Of a stretch of DNA of 43,732 nucleotides, positions 43,684 through 43,732 are shown one piece after another (the stretch's first letter is position 1; every line of letters begins with the position of its first letter). A program made the translations under genes and the position numbers. Origin of the DNA: Symbiodinium natans (lineage: Eukaryota > Sar > Dinophyceae > Suessiales > Symbiodiniaceae); assembly GCA_905221605.1 (NCBI GenBank), contig CAJNDS010000595.1:64001-107732 (forward strand), read 5' to 3'. The notes beneath the pieces were generated by a model. That model worked only from the letters and a program-made list of their open reading frames with translations. It was not told the DNA's origin and ran no database searches.

Positions 43684-43732
<49 letters not shown>
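43634..43732. repeat. TC microsatellite at the window end
   Basis: TCTCTCTC with a CCCT block at 43672-43690, running off the end of the window. Confidence 0.97.

Overview
The window looks like nuclear DNA of a dinoflagellate. Four things point that way: telomere-type TTTAGGG/CCCTAAA tracts scattered through the whole window, short exons joined across GT, GC and apparently GA donors, gene models that almost all lie on the + strand, and a very large Ty1/copia polyprotein of a style I associate with dinoflagellates. The taxonomic call is inference; no rRNA, tRNA or spliced-leader gene is visible.

Layout. 1-652: C-rich run and CCCTAAA/CCCTGAA arrays. 653-11150: a complete Ty1/copia-type LTR retrotransposon on the - strand, with a 5-bp target duplication (AAAGT), two 252-bp LTRs that read as identical, a primer site matching the anticodon arm of tRNA-Met (the half-tRNA priming mode of Drosophila copia), a purine tract and one open frame of 3309 codons. 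The polyprotein carries the standard Gag, protease, integrase, reverse transcriptase and RNase H, plus a cytosine-methyltransferase-like domain between protease and integrase, a 2OG-Fe(II)-oxygenase-like domain between integrase and reverse transcriptase, and a C-terminal extension with a membrane segment.

11151-20570 is mostly without recognisable genes except a nucleotidyltransferase-fold protein (14758-15453). 20570-29160 is a run of short exon-like segments rich in K, S, P and E, separated by telomere-type arrays whose orientation is regular: CCCTAAA upstream and TTTAGGG downstream of several exon-like islands. 29600-32100 holds further unassigned exon-like segments. 32402-38595 is a split gene for a phosphonatase-like HAD hydrolase, pieced together from ten exons; one of its introns is almost entirely CCCTAAA repeat. 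35100-36060 is a 20-21-bp minisatellite, 38075-38480 microsatellites, 39417-39755 a 68-bp hairpin minisatellite between two copies of a short exon-like segment, and 39890-40370 an AT-rich tract. Two more + strand genes close the window: a multi-exon protein with an Ala/Lys/Ser/Pro repeat (40392 or 40593 to 42173) and a Gln/Pro/Met/Ala-repeat protein (42663 onward).

Exon boundaries were placed by reading-frame phase and splice-site logic only; transcript data would be needed to confirm them. The host genes show no common pathway. The two strongest leads are the extra enzymatic domains in the retrotransposon and the use of telomere-type repeats as intron sequence.
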